Shown here piece by piece: positions 11,882 through 14,662 of a DNA stretch of 14,662 nt. The notes beneath the pieces are model-generated. The model saw only the letters and a program-made list of their open reading frames with translations, ran no database searches and had not been told where the DNA came from. How positions within the stretch are numbered: position 1 is the stretch's first letter; every line of letters starts with the position of its first letter. The position numbers were made by a program, and so were the translations under genes. Source of the DNA: Candidatus Hydrogenedentota bacterium (GTDB lineage: Bacteria > Hydrogenedentota > Hydrogenedentia > Hydrogenedentales > SLHB01); the NCBI GenBank assembly GCA_022706165.1, contig JAKJDA010000031.1, positions 1 through 14,662 of the forward strand. Direction: 5' to 3'.

Positions 11882-14602
11882 ATGAAACGCCGCAATCTTT
11901 TTTTCGTGGGCGCCGCGGTTGTCTGGGGCGCCGCCGGCGCTTTGGCGCAGCAGGCCATTACGCTTCCTCCGGCTGCGCCGGCTCCTGCGTCCGTCGCCGT
12001 CCAGTCTTCCGAAGAGGGTTTTGCCGATTCGCTTCCGTTGTTCCAAGCGATCGAGCGCGGCGAAATGGCGACGGTCGTGGAGATGTTGACCGCCAACCCC
12101 GATCGCATCCATGCGCGCGATCGCGAGAACAATTCGCTGCTGCACTACGCGGCGCGGCGCGGACAGCGCGATCTGTTTGAGCTTATCGCGAGCAAGGTCA
12201 CGGACGCGAGCCCGCGCAATACGGACGGTTCGACGCCGATGCATGGCGCGGCCATGTTGGGTTATCCCGATTTGCTGACGATTCTAGTGGACAAAGGCGC
12301 GGACGTGAGCGTGCGCAACAAGGATGGGGCGGCTCCTGTTCATGCGGCCGCCATGACCGGTCAGCAGGCGGCGATCGAGTGGCTTGCGTCGAAAGGCGCG
12401 GACATCAACTCCAAGACCAACGCCGGCATGACCGCGCTCCATCTGGCCGCCGCGAACGGGCATTCATCTCTGGTCGAATATCTCATCGGCAAAGGATGCG
12501 ACGCCAACGCGAAGGACTACAGCGGCGCGGCGCCCTTGTATCTGGCGGCGCTGAACGGCCACGAAGGGGTGGTGACGGCGCTGTTGGCGAAGGGCGCGTC
12601 GATCAGCGATCGCAACAACAGCGGTCAGACGGCGCTGCATGCCGCGGCGTTTCGCGGCCACGCCGGCGTCATCAAGGCGCTGATCGATCGCGGGGCCGAT
12701 CTGGGAGCGCGGGATATGAACGGGCGCACCGCCTTGTACCTCGCCGCGGAACAAGGACGAGAACGCGCCGTCGCAGCGCTGCTGGCGGCCGATTCGCCGG
12801 TGGATGTCCGGTCGTTTGACGGCCAGACGGCGCTGCATGCCGCCGCACAAAACGGCCACAAGGTCGTAGCCGCCGCGCTGCTTGCAAAAGGGGCCAAACT
12901 CGATGTGAGGGACAATCTCGGAGGCACGGCGCTTCATCGCGCGGCCGAGCGGGGGGACACGGAGATGCTGCGGGTGGCGCTCGAGGGCGTCGAGGTGAAT
13001 ACGCGCGACAACCAGGGCCAGACGGCGTTGCATTTGGCCGCATTCCGGGGTCGCGTCGACGCCGTCGAGGCGCTGTTGGCGGCCAAGGCGGACCTCAAAG
13101 CCGTGACGCTTGCGGGGCAGACGGCGTTGCATTTGGCCGCGACGAGCGGCAGCGACGCCGTGGCGGCGTTGCTGCTGCAAAAGGGGTGCGCCGCAGAGGA
13201 CCGGGACGCCATGGGCCGGACGCCGTTGCACGCCGCCGCTGAAAACGATCGGCTCGGCGTGGCCGAACGGCTTGTCGGGCACAAAGCTGACGTGAACGCC
13301 CCCGACGCCGACAGCAACCGTCCGCTGCATCTGGCGGCGGGCAAGGGCCATGTTCAGATGGCCGATTTTCTGCTGACGCATGGCGCTGCGATCGACACGC
13401 GCAATGTCGAGGAACAGAGCGCCCTGCATCTGGCCGCCGCCGAAGGAAAGGCCGATGTCGTGGCGCATCTGGTTGCGCTGGGAGCCGATGTGAATCTGAT
13501 CGATCTGGAAGGCGCGACGCCGCTTTCGCTGGCGGTGGGCAAGAGCCAACGGCAAGTCGCGGACTTGCTCCGTGCGAACGGCGCGATGGATCCTCTCCTC
13601 GCGAAATCCAGCTTTTATGCGGATGCGCGGCATCCCATTCATCGCGCGGCGGCGGTGAGCGATGCGGCCACGCTCAAGACGCTGTTGGGAGCGGATCCGG
13701 ACGGCGTGAACCGGGTGGACGAGCGCGGCGCGACGCCGCTCCGGTGGGCGGCGTATGCCGGACGCGCCGACAATGCCGAGCTGTTGCTGGCGCAGGGCGC
13801 GTCTGCTGCGGCGCGCGATGCCATTGGCGCGACGGCGCTGCATTGGGCCGCGCAGCAGGGCTTTGGCGACGTGGCGGAAATCTTGCTGGCGCGGGGCGCG
13901 GCCATCAACGCCGCGGCCAACAACGGATCCACGCCGTTGTTGTGGGCGGCCGAATCCGGCAAGTCCGATGTCGTCGCCATGTTGTTGGCCAAGGGAGCCG
14001 ATCTTTCCATTCGCAGCTGCAACGGGCGGACGCCGCTGTGGTGGGCGGCCTACATGGGCCGCGAGGACGCCGTGCGGCAATTGCTGGACAAGGGGGCCGA
14101 TCTCAAGACGGGCGACGCGATCGGTTTGTCGCCGTTGCACGCCGCGGCGAATGCGGGCGAGGTGAAGGTGATGACGCTGCTTCTCGATCGCGGAGCTCCC
14201 GTCGACATGCGCACTTTCAAGGGGAAGACCGCTCTCGACGCTGCGTGCGCCGGAAACCAGATAGCGGCCGTTCAGACGTTGCTGGATCGGGGCGCCGACG
14301 TGAACGCCAAGGATCTCGACAACGTTACGGCGATCATCGTCGCGGCGGAAGGCGGCTACAAGGAGCTGGCCGAACTGTTGTTGAGCCGGGGCGCCGACGT
14401 GAATAGCCAGAATATCTATGGCCTTGGCGCGCTGCATTGGGCTGCTTTGCGCGGCCATCGCGAGATCGTCGAACTGTTGCTCGCGCACGGCGCGAACGCC
14501 AATCTGAGGGACAACAGCGGCAAGACCGCGCTCCAGTTTGCATTGCGTGAAGGCAAACAAGACGTGGTCGATCTCCTCCGCACGCACGGCGCGGTCGAGT
14601 AG
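11882..14602 (+). CDS. Secreted/periplasmic protein of about 26 ankyrin repeats
   Basis: A 906-residue exported protein. A Sec signal peptide (MKRRN, hydrophobic stretch, ALA|QQ cut after residue 22) and a Pro/Ala linker (about 23-45) lead into ankyrin repeats that fill the rest. I count about 26 units of 33 residues with the usual TALHLAAxxGH...LLxxGADVNxxDxxGx form, from about residue 48 to the end; unit 10 is one residue short. Units 1-16 form one array. It is broken around residues 568-585 by a non-canonical stretch (DPLLAKSSFYADARHP), and units 17-26 form a second array in which several units carry Trp in place of the common Leu (RWAA, HWAA, LWAA, WWAA, HWAA). No catalytic domain or membrane anchor is visible, so it is probably a binding scaffold outside the cytoplasm. 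ATG 11882 has GGGAGA 9 nt upstream; the open frame extends to 11672 but only this start yields the signal peptide. Partner unknown. Confidence 0.92.
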   Translation: MKRRNLFFVGAAVVWGAAGALAQQAITLPPAAPAPASVAVQSSEEGFADSLPLFQAIERGEMATVVEMLTANPDRIHARDRENNSLLHYAARRGQRDLFELIASKVTDASPRNTDGSTPMHGAAMLGYPDLLTILVDKGADVSVRNKDGAAPVHAAAMTGQQAAIEWLASKGADINSKTNAGMTALHLAAANGHSSLVEYLIGKGCDANAKDYSGAAPLYLAALNGHEGVVTALLAKGASISDRNNSGQTALHAAAFRGHAGVIKALIDRGADLGARDMNGRTALYLAAEQGRERAVAALLAADSPVDVRSFDGQTALHAAAQNGHKVVAAALLAKGAKLDVRDNLGGTALHRAAERGDTEMLRVALEGVEVNTRDNQGQTALHLAAFRGRVDAVEALLAAKADLKAVTLAGQTALHLAATSGSDAVAALLLQKGCAAEDRDAMGRTPLHAAAENDRLGVAERLVGHKADVNAPDADSNRPLHLAAGKGHVQMADFLLTHGAAIDTRNVEEQSALHLAAAEGKADVVAHLVALGADVNLIDLEGATPLSLAVGKSQRQVADLLRANGAMDPLLAKSSFYADARHPIHRAAAVSDAATLKTLLGADPDGVNRVDERGATPLRWAAYAGRADNAELLLAQGASAAARDAIGATALHWAAQQGFGDVAEILLARGAAINAAANNGSTPLLWAAESGKSDVVAMLLAKGADLSIRSCNGRTPLWWAAYMGREDAVRQLLDKGADLKTGDAIGLSPLHAAANAGEVKVMTLLLDRGAPVDMRTFKGKTALDAACAGNQIAAVQTLLDRGADVNAKDLDNVTAIIVAAEGGYKELAELLLSRGADVNSQNIYGLGALHWAALRGHREIVELLLAHGANANLRDNSGKTALQFALREGKQDVVDLLRTHGAVE
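13019..13140 (+). repeat. Exact 23-nt DNA repeat one ankyrin unit apart
   Basis: Positions 13019-13041 and 13118-13140 are identical over 23 nt (beginning CAGACGGCGTTGC and ending TTGGCCGC) and are exactly 99 nt, or 33 codons, apart. They encode QTALHLAA in neighbouring units 11 and 12. Related but diverged copies with GCTGCATGCCGC occur near 12625 and 12823. This is what recent unit duplication or gene conversion inside the ankyrin array would leave. Confidence 0.7.
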
Positions 14603-14626
14603 CGCGCCGCAAATAAACAGAAAACG

Positions 14627-14662
14627 GACCCGACCGCAGCGAATCCGTGCGCGCGGCGGGTC
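14627..14662 (+). terminator. Hairpin after the ankyrin gene, cut by the window edge
   Basis: GACCCGaCCGC (14627-14637) can pair with GCGGCGGGTC (14653-14662) with one bulged base, forming a GC-rich stem of ten pairs 25 nt after the stop codon. Any T-run would lie beyond the window, so terminator function cannot be confirmed here. Confidence 0.4.

Noticed and set aside
11702..12244. Upstream extension of the rel frame to 12244
   Set aside because: The extension is Arg-rich, overlaps the ankyrin gene's signal peptide region on the other strand and has no Rel similarity.
12464..14587. 707-codon minus-strand open frame opposite the ankyrin gene
   Set aside because: It is a mirror of a repetitive coding array; its apparent repeats come from the 99-nt ankyrin period on the other strand.
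12027..14600. Regular spaced repeats considered as a CRISPR or satellite array
   Set aside because: The 99-nt period is codon-based and encodes 33-residue ankyrin units with diverged DNA; there are no constant repeats with unique spacers.

Overview
The window is GC-rich, gene-dense bacterial DNA that looks chromosomal. No mobile element, tRNA, rRNA or CRISPR array was seen. Two proteins carry Sec signal peptides, and the other genes are an NAD(H)-linked [FeFe]-hydrogenase, a bifunctional Rel and UvrB. This suggests a Gram-negative-like anaerobe or facultative fermenter with a large secretome. The style (SGNH plus InlB-like secreted enzyme, long secreted ankyrin protein) reminds me of PVC-type or Hydrogenedentota metagenome genomes. 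That placement is impression only.

Layout. (1) 1-3786, minus strand: a tightly packed operon in the order response regulator > NuoE/HydC-like > NuoF/HydB-like > [FeFe]-hydrogenase HydA. Gaps are 3, -4 and 3 nt. hydA runs off the left edge, so its last motif (L3) is not visible. A sigma70-like promoter (TTGCAA-17-TATGAT) and a perfect 8-bp inverted repeat with a 6-nt spacer, placed at the expected start of transcription, precede the operon. (2) 3787-4636: about 850 bp without a convincing gene. It holds that promoter and operator, then an excellent plus-strand promoter (TTGACA-17-CATAAT with an AT-rich upstream patch), then about 500 nt rich in short perfect hairpins that would form the leader of the next gene. 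(3) 4637-7492, plus: a 951-aa secreted multidomain protein (SGNH hydrolase, jelly-roll-like module, InlB-like repeat, uncharacterised helical C-terminal domain), followed by a strong hairpin. (4) 7620-11701, minus: rel followed by uvrB, overlapping by ATGA. (5) 11882-14602, plus: a 906-aa secreted protein made almost entirely of about 26 ankyrin repeats, divergent from rel.

How the genes work together. The hydrogenase subunits form a route from NADH through FMN and Fe-S clusters to the H-cluster. The HydB subunit lacks both the N-terminal [2Fe-2S] and C-terminal ferredoxin extensions of electron-bifurcating enzymes, so a simple NADH-dependent H2-evolving (or H2-oxidising) trimer is more likely. 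An operator resembling Rex or CRP/FNR sites would fit control by redox state. rel and uvrB are probably co-transcribed, linking stringent response and excision repair. The two secreted proteins have no clear functional link to the rest.
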